From assembly GCA_902490355.1 (NCBI GenBank), contig CABUDN010000013.1, forward strand, positions 1 to 25,562: 25,562 nt of DNA. The letters are read 5' to 3'. The position numbers were made by a program, and so were the translations under genes. Shown here piece after piece: positions 6,010 to 15,400 of this stretch. The notes beneath the pieces were generated by a model. The model saw only the letters and a list, made by a program, of their open reading frames with translations. It was not told where the DNA came from and did not search any database. The stretch comes from an uncultured Oscillibacter sp. Its GTDB lineage: Bacteria > Bacillota > Clostridia > Oscillospirales > Oscillospiraceae. Numbering within the stretch: position 1 is the stretch's first letter; every line of letters starts with the position of its first letter.

Positions 6010-8103
6010 ATGAAGCGTGTACCGGAGTATTTTGGCAGCATGGTATTTGACGATCGGGTGATGAAGGCCCGCCTGTCGGCAGAGGTGTATGACTCCCTGC
6101 GCAAGACCATCGATCAGGGAACCAAGCTGGACCTGTCTGTGGCCAATGCGGTGGCTGCCGCCATGAAGGATTGGGCAGTGGAAAAGGGCGCGACCCATTT
6201 CACCCACTGGTTCCAACCCATGACCGGCATCACGGCGGAAAAGCACGACAGCTTCATTACCCCCGCGCCCGATGGCCGGGTGATTCTGGAGTTTTCCGGC
6301 AAGGAACTGATTAAAGGGGAGCCAGACGCCTCCTCCTTCCCCTCCGGCGGACTGCGGGCTACCTTCGAGGCCCGCGGCTATACTGCCTGGGACCCCACCT
6401 CCTACGCCTTTGTCAAGGGCCACACCCTTTATATTCCCACGGCGTTTTGTTCCTATGGCGGCGAGGCGCTGGACAAAAAGACCCCCCTGCTGCGGTCCAT
6501 GGAGGCGCTCAACCGGCAGGCCATGCGGATTCTGCACCTGTTCGGCCACGAGGATGTCCACTGTGTGCGCACCTGTGTGGGACCGGAGCAGGAGTATTTC
6601 CTGGTGGACCGTGCGCTGTATAACCGCCGTCCCGACCTGATCTACACCGGCCGGACCCTCTTCGGCGCCCGTCCTCCCAAGGGACAGGAGCTGGACGACC
6701 ACTATTTCGGCACCATCAAGCCCCGGGTGGCGGCCTTTATGGAGGAACTCAACGAGGAGCTCTGGAAACTGGGCATTCTGGCCAAGACGGAGCACAACGA
6801 AGTGGCTCCCGCTCAGCATGAGCTGGCCCCCATCTATACCACCACGAACCTGGCTACCGACCACAACCAGCTGACCATGGAGATTATGCAGACCGTGGCG
6901 GCCAAGCACGGCATGGTGTGCCTGCTCCATGAAAAGCCCTTTGCCGGCGTCAACGGCTCCGGCAAGCACAACAACTGGTCCATGGCCACGGATACCGGAG
7001 TAAACCTGCTCTCTCCCGGCGATACACCCCATGAAAACGCGCAGTTCCTGCTGTTTTTGTGCGCGGTAATCCAGGCGGTGGATGACTACCAGGATCTGCT
7101 GCGCACCGCGGTGGCTACCGCCGGAAACGACCACCGCCTGGGCGCCAACGAGGCGCCTCCGGCCGTGGTGTCCATCTTCCTGGGCGACGAGATCACCGCC
7201 GTGCTGGAGGCCATTGAGACGGATGCCCCCTATCACGGCGCGGAGCGCACCCGCATGAAGCTGGGAGTTCCGGCGCTGCCCCGGTTCCTCCGGGATACCA
7301 CGGACCGCAACCGGACGTCTCCCTTCGCCTTCACCGGCAACAAGTTTGAGTTCCGGATGCTGGGTTCGTCCAACTCCATCGCCTGCGCCAACATCATGCT
7401 CAACAGCGCCGTGGCGGACACCCTGCGCAAGTTTGCCGACCGCCTGGAGGGTGCGCAGGACTTTGATGCGGCCATCCACTCCCTGATTCAGGAGACGGTG
7501 AAGGCCCACAAGCGGATCATCTTCAACGGCAACGGCTACGATGATGCCTGGCTGGAGGAGGCCAAGAAGCGGGGGCTTGCCAACCTGCGCACCACGCCGG
7601 ACTGCGTGCCCTGCCTGCTGGAAAAGAAGAATGTGGAGATGCTCACCGGTCTGGGCGTGTACACCAAGGCGGAGCTGGAGTCCCGCTATGAGATCACCAT
7701 GGAGAACTACTGCAAGTGCGTGAGCATCGAAGCACTGACCATGGTGGATATGGCCCGCCGGGACATTCTGCCCGCCGTGGAGACCTACGCTGCCAAGGTG
7801 GCCGGAACCGCCGCAGCCAAGAAGGCCCTGGTGCCGGATCTGGCTGCTTCCTATGAGACGGAGCTGGTGCGCCGCCTGTCCGGCCTGACGGACTGCATCG
7901 CCCAGCGTACGGAAAACCTGGAGCATCTCATGGCGCAGCTGCAGACCACGGAGGATGTCACCGCTTCCGCCTGCCGGATTCGGGATGAAATCCTGCCTGC
8001 CATGAGTGCTCTGCGGGCTGCCGCCGATGAGGCGGAGACCATCACCGCCTCCGATTGCTGGCCGTATCCCACCTATGGGGATCTGCTCTTCAGCGTGCGG
8101 TAA
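6010..8103 (+). CDS. glnN: Type III glutamine synthetase
   Basis: 697 residues, the normal size of GSIII and far longer than type I. The start is the ATG at 6010, with GAGGTG 7 nt upstream; an earlier in-frame ATG at 5941 lies inside the leader terminator and is rejected. Recognisable segments are EYFGSMVFDDRVM near the N-terminus, THFTHWFQPMTGITAEKHDSF, FPSGGLRATFEARGYTAWDP, GPEQEYFLVD, KTEHNEVAPAQHELAPIY, NGSGKHNNWS and FRMLGSSNSIA. It should convert glutamate, ammonia and ATP to glutamine as a large dodecameric enzyme. Because the type I homologue at 1122-2333 lacks key ammonium-site residues, this is probably the main ammonia-assimilating enzyme of the locus. The downstream neighbour is the ammonium transporter. 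Confidence 0.96.
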   Translation: MKRVPEYFGSMVFDDRVMKARLSAEVYDSLRKTIDQGTKLDLSVANAVAAAMKDWAVEKGATHFTHWFQPMTGITAEKHDSFITPAPDGRVILEFSGKELIKGEPDASSFPSGGLRATFEARGYTAWDPTSYAFVKGHTLYIPTAFCSYGGEALDKKTPLLRSMEALNRQAMRILHLFGHEDVHCVRTCVGPEQEYFLVDRALYNRRPDLIYTGRTLFGARPPKGQELDDHYFGTIKPRVAAFMEELNEELWKLGILAKTEHNEVAPAQHELAPIYTTTNLATDHNQLTMEIMQTVAAKHGMVCLLHEKPFAGVNGSGKHNNWSMATDTGVNLLSPGDTPHENAQFLLFLCAVIQAVDDYQDLLRTAVATAGNDHRLGANEAPPAVVSIFLGDEITAVLEAIETDAPYHGAERTRMKLGVPALPRFLRDTTDRNRTSPFAFTGNKFEFRMLGSSNSIACANIMLNSAVADTLRKFADRLEGAQDFDAAIHSLIQETVKAHKRIIFNGNGYDDAWLEEAKKRGLANLRTTPDCVPCLLEKKNVEMLTGLGVYTKAELESRYEITMENYCKCVSIEALTMVDMARRDILPAVETYAAKVAGTAAAKKALVPDLAASYETELVRRLSGLTDCIAQRTENLEHLMAQLQTTEDVTASACRIRDEILPAMSALRAAADEAETITASDCWPYPTYGDLLFSVR

Positions 8104-8110
8104 TGGACCG

Positions 8111-8141
8111 TTCCCCGGCGGAGTTGTGATCCGCCGGGGAA
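8111..8141 (+). other. Intergenic hairpin between glnN and amt
   Basis: TTCCCCGGCGGA (8111-8122) and TCCGCCGGGGAA (8130-8141) form a perfect 12-bp stem with a 7-nt loop, 7 nt after the glnN stop. It lacks a U tract, so it is probably not a strong terminator. An mRNA 3'-end stabiliser, processing site or partial attenuator that sets the glnN:amt ratio is more likely. Confidence 0.6.
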
Positions 8142-8187
8142 ACAGGGAATTGTTTTGGGAGATCTTGAGAGAAAAGAGGGATTTGGG

Positions 8188-9909
8188 ATGACTTACAGTG
8201 CAGTCAATACGATCTGGGTGCTGCTGGGAGCAGCGCTGGTATTTTTCATGCAGGCGGGCTTTTCCATGTGTGAGGCGGGCTTCACCCGTGCAAAGAACAC
8301 CGGCAACATCTTAATGAAGAATCTGATGGACTTTTGCATCGGCACCCCCTGCTTCTGGCTGTTTGGGTTCGGCGCCATGTTCGGCCTGGGGACGGGGCTG
8401 TTCGGCTGGATCGATCCCCTGATTCTGGGAGATTACAGCCACATTCTGCCTGCCGGCGTGCCCCTGTGGGCCTACGCCATCTTCCAGACGGTGTTCTGCG
8501 CCACATCCGCCACCATCGTCTCCGGCGCCATGGCGGAGCGGACCCGGTTCAGCGCCTACTGCATCTATTCCGCCGCGATTTCTTTGATTATTTACCCCAT
8601 TTCCGGTCACTGGATCTGGGGCGGCGGCTGGCTGGCACAGATGGGATTCCATGACTTTGCCGGCTCCACTGCCGTGCACATGGTGGGCGGCGTCTGTGCC
8701 CTGATCGGCGCGGCGATCCTGGGCCCCCGGATCGGCAAGTACGGCAAGGACGGCAAGCCCCGGGCCATCTTAGGCCACAACCTGACCTTTGCGGCGCTGG
8801 GCGTGTTCATTCTGTGGTTCTGCTGGTTCGGCTTCAACGGAGCTTCCACAGTGGGAATGGATACCGATGAGCTGATTGTCCGGGCTGGCCGTGTGTTCTT
8901 CAACACCAACCTGACTGCCGCTGTGGCCTGCTGCACGACGCTGATTTTCACCTGGCTGCGCTATAAAAAGCCGGATGTCTCCATGACCTACAACGCCGCC
9001 CTGGCCGGTCTGGTGGGCATTACCGCCGGGTGCGACGCGGTGGACGCCGTGGGTGCGGCCATTATGGGCGTGATTTTCGGTATTGTGATTGTCCTGTCTG
9101 TGGAATTTTTCGATAAGGTCGCCAAGATCGACGACCCGGTGGGCGCCATTTCCGTCCACGGCGTCTGCGGAGCCCTGGGCAGCATTCTGGTCGGCGTATT
9201 TGCCGACGGCGCCTCCACGGAGGCCGGCGTTCTCTACGGCGGCGGATTCCACCTGCTGGGAGTGCAGACCCTGGGTGTGGTGACGGTAGCGGTTTATGTG
9301 GCGGTGGTCATCACCGTGGTATTTGAGGTAATCAAGCACACCATCGGCCTGCGGGCGGATGCCGCCGACGAGCTGGCGGGCCTGGATGTTTCCGAGCACG
9401 GCCTGCTGACGGCCTATGCGGGCTTTGCCATGATGCCGGATACCTTTGCGGACGATGCGATTCCGGTGGAGCTTCCTGCACAGGTTCCCGCTGAGACGCC
9501 GGGTCAGGAATCCCCTGCGGCGGCGAAGCCCGAGCCCGCTGCCCCCGGCGGACACAAGCTCACCAAGGTGGAGATTTTGTGCCGTGAGTCCCGCCTGGAG
9601 GCGCTGAAGGCGGCGATGATGCAGCTGGGCATCACCGGTATGACGGTCAGCCACGTACTGGGCTGCGGCGCACAGAAGGGACGGCAGGAGTACTACCGTG
9701 GTGTTCCGGTGGAGGCGACGTTGCTGCCCAAGGTCCAGGTAGAGATCGTGGTCAGCAAGGTGCCGGTCCGGGACGTCATCGAGACGGCCAAGCGGGTGCT
9801 CTTTACCGGCCACATCGGCGACGGCAAGATTTTTGTCTATGATGTGGAAAACGCGGTGAAGGTTCGTACCGGTGAGGAAGGGTACGACGCACTCCAGGAT
9901 GTAGAATAA
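8188..9909 (+). CDS. amt: Ammonium transporter fused to a C-terminal PII domain
   Basis: 573 residues from the ATG at 8188 (GAGGG 7 nt upstream). Residues ~1-400 are an Amt channel with about 11 membrane segments and both pore-histidine regions (HDFAGSTAVHMVGG and ISVHGVCGALGS). A Pro/Ala-rich linker (~430-462) leads to a complete PII domain (~465-565): LTKVEILCRESRLEALKAAM, T-loop GCGAQKGRQEYYRGVPVEA with the tyrosine at the site uridylylated in GlnB, LPKVQVEIVV, and the C-terminal signature TGHIGDGKIFVYDVENAV. Free PII proteins of the GlnK type plug Amt channels according to ATP/ADP/2-oxoglutarate. Here the regulator is tethered to the channel and presumably does so in cis. It follows glnN and likely shares its promoter. 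Confidence 0.95.
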   Translation: MTYSAVNTIWVLLGAALVFFMQAGFSMCEAGFTRAKNTGNILMKNLMDFCIGTPCFWLFGFGAMFGLGTGLFGWIDPLILGDYSHILPAGVPLWAYAIFQTVFCATSATIVSGAMAERTRFSAYCIYSAAISLIIYPISGHWIWGGGWLAQMGFHDFAGSTAVHMVGGVCALIGAAILGPRIGKYGKDGKPRAILGHNLTFAALGVFILWFCWFGFNGASTVGMDTDELIVRAGRVFFNTNLTAAVACCTTLIFTWLRYKKPDVSMTYNAALAGLVGITAGCDAVDAVGAAIMGVIFGIVIVLSVEFFDKVAKIDDPVGAISVHGVCGALGSILVGVFADGASTEAGVLYGGGFHLLGVQTLGVVTVAVYVAVVITVVFEVIKHTIGLRADAADELAGLDVSEHGLLTAYAGFAMMPDTFADDAIPVELPAQVPAETPGQESPAAAKPEPAAPGGHKLTKVEILCRESRLEALKAAMMQLGITGMTVSHVLGCGAQKGRQEYYRGVPVEATLLPKVQVEIVVSKVPVRDVIETAKRVLFTGHIGDGKIFVYDVENAVKVRTGEEGYDALQDVE

Positions 9910-9920
9910 GACGATTCCGA

Positions 9921-9954
9921 CGCAGGCCGGTCTCCCGGTGGAGGCCGGCCTGCG
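9921..9954 (+). other. Hairpin downstream of amt
   Basis: CGCAGGCCGG (9921-9930) pairs with CCGGCCTGCG (9945-9954) around a 14-nt loop, 11 nt after the amt stop. No T-run follows, so termination here is uncertain. The rest of 9955-10032 shows no gene or strong signal. Confidence 0.5.
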
Positions 9955-10032
9955 CCGCGCTGTGCCGGTGCGGTCCGGCTGTATGAACGGAGAACCGGGA
10001 AAAAAACTGTCGGATTTGATAAGGTATTACCA

Positions 10033-10061
10033 TTGACCTGGAGAAAAAATGCAATTATGAT
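10033..10061 (+). promoter_or_regulatory. Sigma-A promoter of purC-purF and its 170-nt leader
   Basis: TTGACC (10033-10038), 17 nt, TATGAT (10056-10061). The leader from about 10068 to 10241 is GC-rich and can form small hairpins, for example GGATCTG/CAGGTCC around 10165 and CAGGCA/TGCCTG around 10120. I do not recognise a purine, PRPP/ppGpp or T-box riboswitch in it. Confidence 0.72.
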
Positions 10062-10241
10062 GGAATCAGCAAAAATCTTCCGTCGGCGACGGCAGAATGA
10101 GGTCTGAAGCAGGGACAGGCAAACGGACCGGCGCTGCCTGCGGACGGGATGTTCCTGGACGGGTGGATCTGCCGGGCAGGTCCGGTTCGCCGGGAAACGC
10201 AGGTGTGTCTGAGATCTATTTTATGCAGGAGGTACGTACAC

Positions 10242-10961
10242 ATGGAAAAACGGGAAATGCTTTATGAGGGAAAAGCCAAGCGGGTGTATGCCACGGAGGA
10301 TCCGGAGCTTCTGATCGTCTCCTACAAGGATGATGCCACGGCATTCAACGGCCTGAAAAAGGGCACCATTGCCGGTAAGGGCGTCATCAACAATGAGATG
10401 AGCAACCGGCTGATGCAGCGCCTGGAAAAGGCCGGCGTCCCCACCCATTTTGTTGAGGAGCTCAGTGAGCGGGAAACTCTGGTCAAGCGCGTGCAGATCG
10501 TGCCTCTGGAGGTCATCATCCGCAACATTGCCGCCGGTTCCTTCTCCAAGCGTTACGGTGTGGAAGAGGGCGTGGTGTTCTCCCAGCCCACCATCGAGTT
10601 CTCCTACAAGAACGACGAACTGGGCGATCCCCTGCTGAACACCAGCCATGCTCTGGCTCTGGGCCTGGCCACTCAGGAGGAGATCGACACCATTCGCCGT
10701 CTGGCCTTCCAGACCAACGATCTGCTGAGGGCATTCTGGTCCAGCTGCGGCGTGACTCTGGTGGACTTCAAGCTGGAGTTCGGCCGCCTGTCTGACGGCA
10801 CCGTGATCCTGGCAGATGAGATCAGCCCCGATACCTGCCGGCTGTGGGATGCTGCCACGGGCGAAAAGCTGGATAAGGATCGCTTCCGCCGGGATATGGG
10901 CGGCGTGGAAGACGCCTATGCGGAAGTGATGCGGAGACTGATGGAACATGAGGACCGCTGA
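10242..10961 (+). CDS. purC: Phosphoribosylaminoimidazole-succinocarboxamide synthase (SAICAR synthetase)
   Basis: 239 residues, the normal length. The start is the ATG at 10242, preceded by AGGAGG. It joins aspartate to CAIR using ATP in de novo purine synthesis. Motifs seen: MLYEGKAKRVYAT near the N-terminus (ATP-binding), YKDDATAFNG, VPLEVIIRNIAAGSFSKRYG (substrate-binding region), TLVDFKLEFG and LADEISPDTCRLWD. It overlaps purF by 14 bp, which indicates co-translation and a two-gene purine operon. The other pur genes are not in this window. Confidence 0.97.
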   Translation: MEKREMLYEGKAKRVYATEDPELLIVSYKDDATAFNGLKKGTIAGKGVINNEMSNRLMQRLEKAGVPTHFVEELSERETLVKRVQIVPLEVIIRNIAAGSFSKRYGVEEGVVFSQPTIEFSYKNDELGDPLLNTSHALALGLATQEEIDTIRRLAFQTNDLLRAFWSSCGVTLVDFKLEFGRLSDGTVILADEISPDTCRLWDAATGEKLDKDRFRRDMGGVEDAYAEVMRRLMEHEDR

Positions 10962-12417
10962 GGAATCCGCCAGAATCCTCCCGCGCCATCTTCATGAGGA
11001 GTGCGGCGTATTCGGGATCTTTGCCCCGCAGAATGAGGATCTGGCCGGCCTGGTATATTACGGGCTGTATGCCCTGCAGCACCGCGGGCAGGAGAGTGCG
11101 GGCATCGCCATCAACGATGACGGCGTGTTCTCCGTCTGGCGGGACGTGGGCCTGGTCAGTGAGGCTCTGCCTGCCCGGCGTCTGGAGAAGCTGGGACAGG
11201 GCTCCATTGCGGTGGGCCATGTGCGCTATGCCACCACCGGCTCGGATGCCGCACTCAATGCGCAGCCCCTGGTAATCAATCATTTTAAGGGCCGTATGGC
11301 CCTGGCCCATAACGGAAACCTCACCAATTCCATGGAGCTGCGGCGCAGGCTGGAGGAACAGGGTTCCATTTTCCACACCACCACCGATTCCGAGGTCATT
11401 GCCTACGAAATCGTGCAGCAGCGGCTGCGGACACCTTCCATTGAGGCCGCGGTCTGTGCGGCCATGGACCGTCTGGAAGGCGCATACAGCCTGGTTATCT
11501 CTTCGCCCACCAAGCTCATCGCGGCCCGGGACCCCCATGGGTTCCGTCCGCTGTGCATGGGCCGCCGTCCGGATGGAGCCGTGGTGTTTGCTTCGGAGTC
11601 CTGCGCGCTGGACGCAGTGGGAGCCGCCTTTGAGCGGGATCTGCTGCCCGGCGAGATTGTGACGGTGGGGCGGGATGGAATTCACCGGGATACCAGCCAC
11701 TGCGGCACGGCGCCCAAGCGGCTGTGCGTGTTTGAGCTGATCTATTTTGCCCGGCCGGACTCCGTGATTGACGGATGCAGCGTGACCCTGGCCCGGCAGC
11801 GGGCAGGCGCGTTCCTGGCCAAGGAGCACCCGGTGGAGGCGGATGTGGTCGTGGGCGTGCCGGATTCCGGTCTGGACGCCGCTCTGGGCTATGCCCGGGC
11901 CTCCGGGATTCCCTATGCCATGGGATTTACCAAGAACAAATACGTGGGACGTACGTTCATTGCGCCCACCCAGACCATGCGGGAGACGGGAGTGAGCCTG
12001 AAGCTCAATCCCATCCGCTCTGTGGTCAGCGGCAAGCGGGTGGTGCTGGTGGACGATTCCATCGTCCGGGGAACAACCTGCCGCCGGACCATCGAGCTGC
12101 TGCGTCAGGCGGGAGCCCGTGAGATCCACATGCGGGTCAGTGCGCCGCCCTTCGTGGCGCCGTGCTACTACGGTACGGATATCGACAGTGCGGAGAATCT
12201 CATTGCCAACCAGCATACGGTGGAGGAAATCGCACAGATCATCGGAGTGGATTCCCTGGGCTATCTGAGTCTGGAGGATCTGATGCACCTGGGGGGAGAA
12301 GAGCTGCAAGGCTTTTGTACAGCCTGCTTCGGCGGAGGATATCCCACTCCGGTCCCGCCTCCGGGACAGAAGGACCGCTTTGCCTGCCGGATCGGCAGCA
12401 AGGACTCTGCGGAATAA
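10948..12417 (+). CDS. purF: Amidophosphoribosyltransferase (glutamine PRPP amidotransferase)
   Basis: 489 residues. It catalyses the first step of purine synthesis, PRPP plus glutamine to phosphoribosylamine. The catalytic Cys19 (HEECGVFGIF) follows an 18-residue propeptide that should be cleaved, as in Bacillus-type PurF. The N-terminal half is a class II amidotransferase domain (ALQHRGQESAGIA, HVRYATTGS, HNGNLTNS). The C-terminal half is a phosphoribosyltransferase domain with the PRPP loop VVLVDDSIVRGTT. The C-terminal pair GFCTACFGGGYP fits the cysteine ligands of the [4Fe-4S] cluster in oxygen-sensitive Gram-positive PurF. Transcription ends at the hairpin 12440-12471. Confidence 0.97.
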   Translation: MRTAEESARILPRHLHEECGVFGIFAPQNEDLAGLVYYGLYALQHRGQESAGIAINDDGVFSVWRDVGLVSEALPARRLEKLGQGSIAVGHVRYATTGSDAALNAQPLVINHFKGRMALAHNGNLTNSMELRRRLEEQGSIFHTTTDSEVIAYEIVQQRLRTPSIEAAVCAAMDRLEGAYSLVISSPTKLIAARDPHGFRPLCMGRRPDGAVVFASESCALDAVGAAFERDLLPGEIVTVGRDGIHRDTSHCGTAPKRLCVFELIYFARPDSVIDGCSVTLARQRAGAFLAKEHPVEADVVVGVPDSGLDAALGYARASGIPYAMGFTKNKYVGRTFIAPTQTMRETGVSLKLNPIRSVVSGKRVVLVDDSIVRGTTCRRTIELLRQAGAREIHMRVSAPPFVAPCYYGTDIDSAENLIANQHTVEEIAQIIGVDSLGYLSLEDLMHLGGEELQGFCTACFGGGYPTPVPPPGQKDRFACRIGSKDSAE

Positions 12418-12439
12418 ATCAAAATCAAATCCATGCGAA

Positions 12440-12471
12440 AAAAGCGCCGCGGCATTTGCCGCGGCGCTTTT
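12440..12471 (+). terminator. Bidirectional terminator between purF and the SLH gene
   Basis: AAAAGCGCCGCGGC pairs with GCCGCGGCGCTTTT around the loop ATTT. The flanking A and T runs let it serve purF from the left and the convergent SLH gene (stop at 12493) from the right. Confidence 0.9.
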
Positions 12472-12492
12472 GCTGTATGGGGACTTGTTTGC

Positions 12493-15400
12493 TTATCCCT
12501 CGTAATTCCGCATGCGCCAGACAATGGCAGAGAGCTGGCCGCGGGTGAGGGTGTTGCTGGGCTTGAAGGTGCTGGTGCCGTTGGAGAAGTAGCCTTCCAC
12601 AATGCCGGCGGCGTTGAGGGCCTGGACATACACGTCGGCGGTATCGGTAAAGGGATGCGTGCTGGAGAGGTTGGAGATATCCAGCTTCATGGCTTTGGCA
12701 GCCAGCTGAGAGACCTGCAGGCGGGTGATGGGCTGATCCAGATTCACGCTGCCGGATACGAGGCCGTCAGACTGCGCTTTGGACAGATATCCGCTGAAGG
12801 TGTGGCTTCCGGTAGGCTTTTGCTCGGAATAGCCGGCGGCCAGCATGATGAGCTTCAGGGCCGCACCGTAGGTAACGGTGTTGTCGGGCTTGAAAGTTCC
12901 GTCGGAGTAACCGCCGATGATTCCTGCGTCGGAGAGCTCCGTGACGTACTTATAGCACCAGGAGGAGGAGCTGACATCGGAGAAACGCTTGATGCTGGTC
13001 ACCACGCCCAGGCAGAACTTGCCGGCCGCGATGGCGTCGCCGTCCTTGTCATAGGCCACATAGGGAATTTCCACAGAGCCGGTGTAGCCGGTGGCGGGGG
13101 TGAAGCGCAGCTGGCTCATCTGCTGGTCGCCGCTGCCGTAGCCATAGCGGGTGGTGGTGTCTGCCTTCAGGCTGACATAGCCGCCGCTGACGGTGACGGA
13201 ACCCACGTTGGCTTCCGGCAGTTCCAGCAGCTGAATGGAGGCCAGGGCGGTGCCGGTGGCACTGTACACGGTGCTGTAAATAGCGGAAGCGGGCAGGGTT
13301 ACGGCCGTGTTCTTAGGCGTAACGCCATAAACCTCTGAGACGGCGTTTTTGGTCACGCTGATCAGGATGGAGCCCTGCACGGAGCGATTGCCGGTTCCGT
13401 AAGCGGTGAAGGGGATGGACGCGCAGTAGTTGGAGCCGGAGGGAATGTACGTCAGGGAATGGAGGCTGTACTTGCTGCCGCTGGGGGAGAAGTACAGATT
13501 CTCGTCGTCGCAGTTGCCCACGGTAAACTGCATGCGGTCGCTGGAGTAGTAATCATAATACAGAGTGCCGGTGGAGGGAATGCCCATGAGCTTGACATAC
13601 TCCAGCGTGCTGCCGGGATACTCGGCGGAGAAGAAGCGGGAGATGTCGTTGGCATTGATCTGCACGGCAGTGCCGGTGGTGACATAGTAGCGGATGTTGC
13701 CGTAGCCGGAACCGCTGACCGTGTTCTCTTCCGAGGAGATGACCAGAGTGCCGTCCACGTACTTCTCTTCATCGTACCACGCCCGGAACTCCAGAGTGAC
13801 TTTTCCGTCGAAATCATCGTCTGCCACGAAGGTCAGGTCGCTGATGGGGTAATCACCGTAATCGGAGGAGCTGTAGTAGAACTTCGTATCCTCCAGCTCG
13901 GAACGGGAGAACTCCTCTTCGTCCTTGCCGTCATAGTCATAGTAAATAATGCCGTTGGAAGACTTGTAGGAGCTGTCGGGATAGAAGGTGAGATAGCGCA
14001 TGGAGCCGGAATATTCTTCCTTAAAGACTTCGTTGAAATCGCTGCGGTTGAACTCGACTTCCTCGCCGCCTTCCACGGTGTAGTTGATGTCGCCCTTGGA
14101 GTCGGACTCCTCCACGTCTCCAATGAGGATCTTGACCACACCGTCGATTTCCTCGTCATCACCGTAAGCGGTGAACTCCAGGGTGACGGTCTTGCCGTCG
14201 GCGTCTTCGTCGGCCACAAAGGTCAGATCGTCGATGAGGTAGTCTTCGGACTTGTAGTAGAATTCATAATCTTCCAGATCAGAACGAGAGAATTCCTCCT
14301 CGTCCTTGCCGTCATAGTCGTGATACAGCCGGCCGTTGGAGGACTTGAGGGAGCTGTCGGCGTAGAAGACCACATAGCGGAAGGTGTCGTCGCCGTCGAA
14401 CTCGTCGTCGAAGTACTCCTTGAAGTCTGCCCGGTCAAAGTCCACGCTGTCGTCCGGATCCACCTTGTAGGTGATGTCACCCTTGTCCGTATCGGTGTCG
14501 CCGATCTCAATGGTGACGGTGCCGTCCACACGCTCATCATCGCCGTAGGCCCGGAATTCCAGGGTGACAGTCTCGCCGTCGGCATCTTCATCTGCCACGA
14601 AGGTCAGATCGTCGATGAGATAATCCTCGGACTTGTAGTAGAATTCATAATCTTCCAGGTCGGAGCGGGAGAAGCTCTCCTCGTCCTTGCCCTCGTAATC
14701 ATGGTAGAGCTTGCCGTTGGAGGATTTGAGGGAGCTGTCGGCGTAGAAAACCACGTACCGGAAGGTATCGTCCTCGTCGCACTCGTCCTCAAAGAATTCC
14801 TTGAAGTCGGCCCGGTCGAAAGACACGCTCTTGCCCGGATCGACCTCGTAGGTGATATCACTGGAGCTGGAGCGGTTCTTGGTGTACAGGGCATAATAGG
14901 TGGTATTGCCGGAGACGGAGGTCCGGGACACTTCGGAGGAAGTGAGGTAGGACTGTCCGCTGTACAGCGCGGAGGAGCCGGGGTCCTTGGTGGTCCAGCC
15001 CTTGAAGGTGTAGTTCCGGCCGTCGGAAGAGCGGGTGGGCGTGCCCGGGTTGGAAGGCGCAGAGCCCGACTTGACGCTCTGGGTCTTATACGTGCGGGAA
15101 CCGTTGACAAAGGTCACGGTGACGCTGGCGGTGCCCATGGAATATCCGCAGGTATCGCACTTGCCGTCGTTGTTGGGGTCCATGTGTCCGCCCAGGTTGT
15201 CCTTATAGCCGCACACGGTGCACTCATCCCAGTGGCCGGTGGAATCGGACTTCATGGTACCGCTGTAAGTATGGGCTGCTTTAGCGGTTTGCGCGCCGCA
15301 GTCGGAACACACCTGCCAGTGGGAACCGGCGTCGGTCTCATAGGCGGCGGCCCACTTGTGGGGAGCTACCTGTATGCCGTCACAATCGTCGGACTGACAT

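Noticed and set aside
5920..7926. 668-residue open frame on the strand opposite glnN
   Set aside because: It is the antisense shadow of a GC-rich, strongly conserved gene; its His/Gly/Val-rich product matches no family, and it has no ribosome site. The same applies to long opposite-strand frames over the SLH gene (13459-15600), the glycolytic genes (22965-25208), the glutamate synthase genes (2930-4678, 4681-5868) and purF (10822-12309).
6114..8103. Frameshift or fusion explaining the unusual length of the second glutamine synthetase
   Set aside because: About 700 residues is normal for type III glutamine synthetase, and its motifs run continuously.
10068..10241. Purine or PRPP riboswitch in the purC leader
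   Set aside because: The leader forms only small separate hairpins, and I could not find a conserved riboswitch core or a terminator/antiterminator pair.
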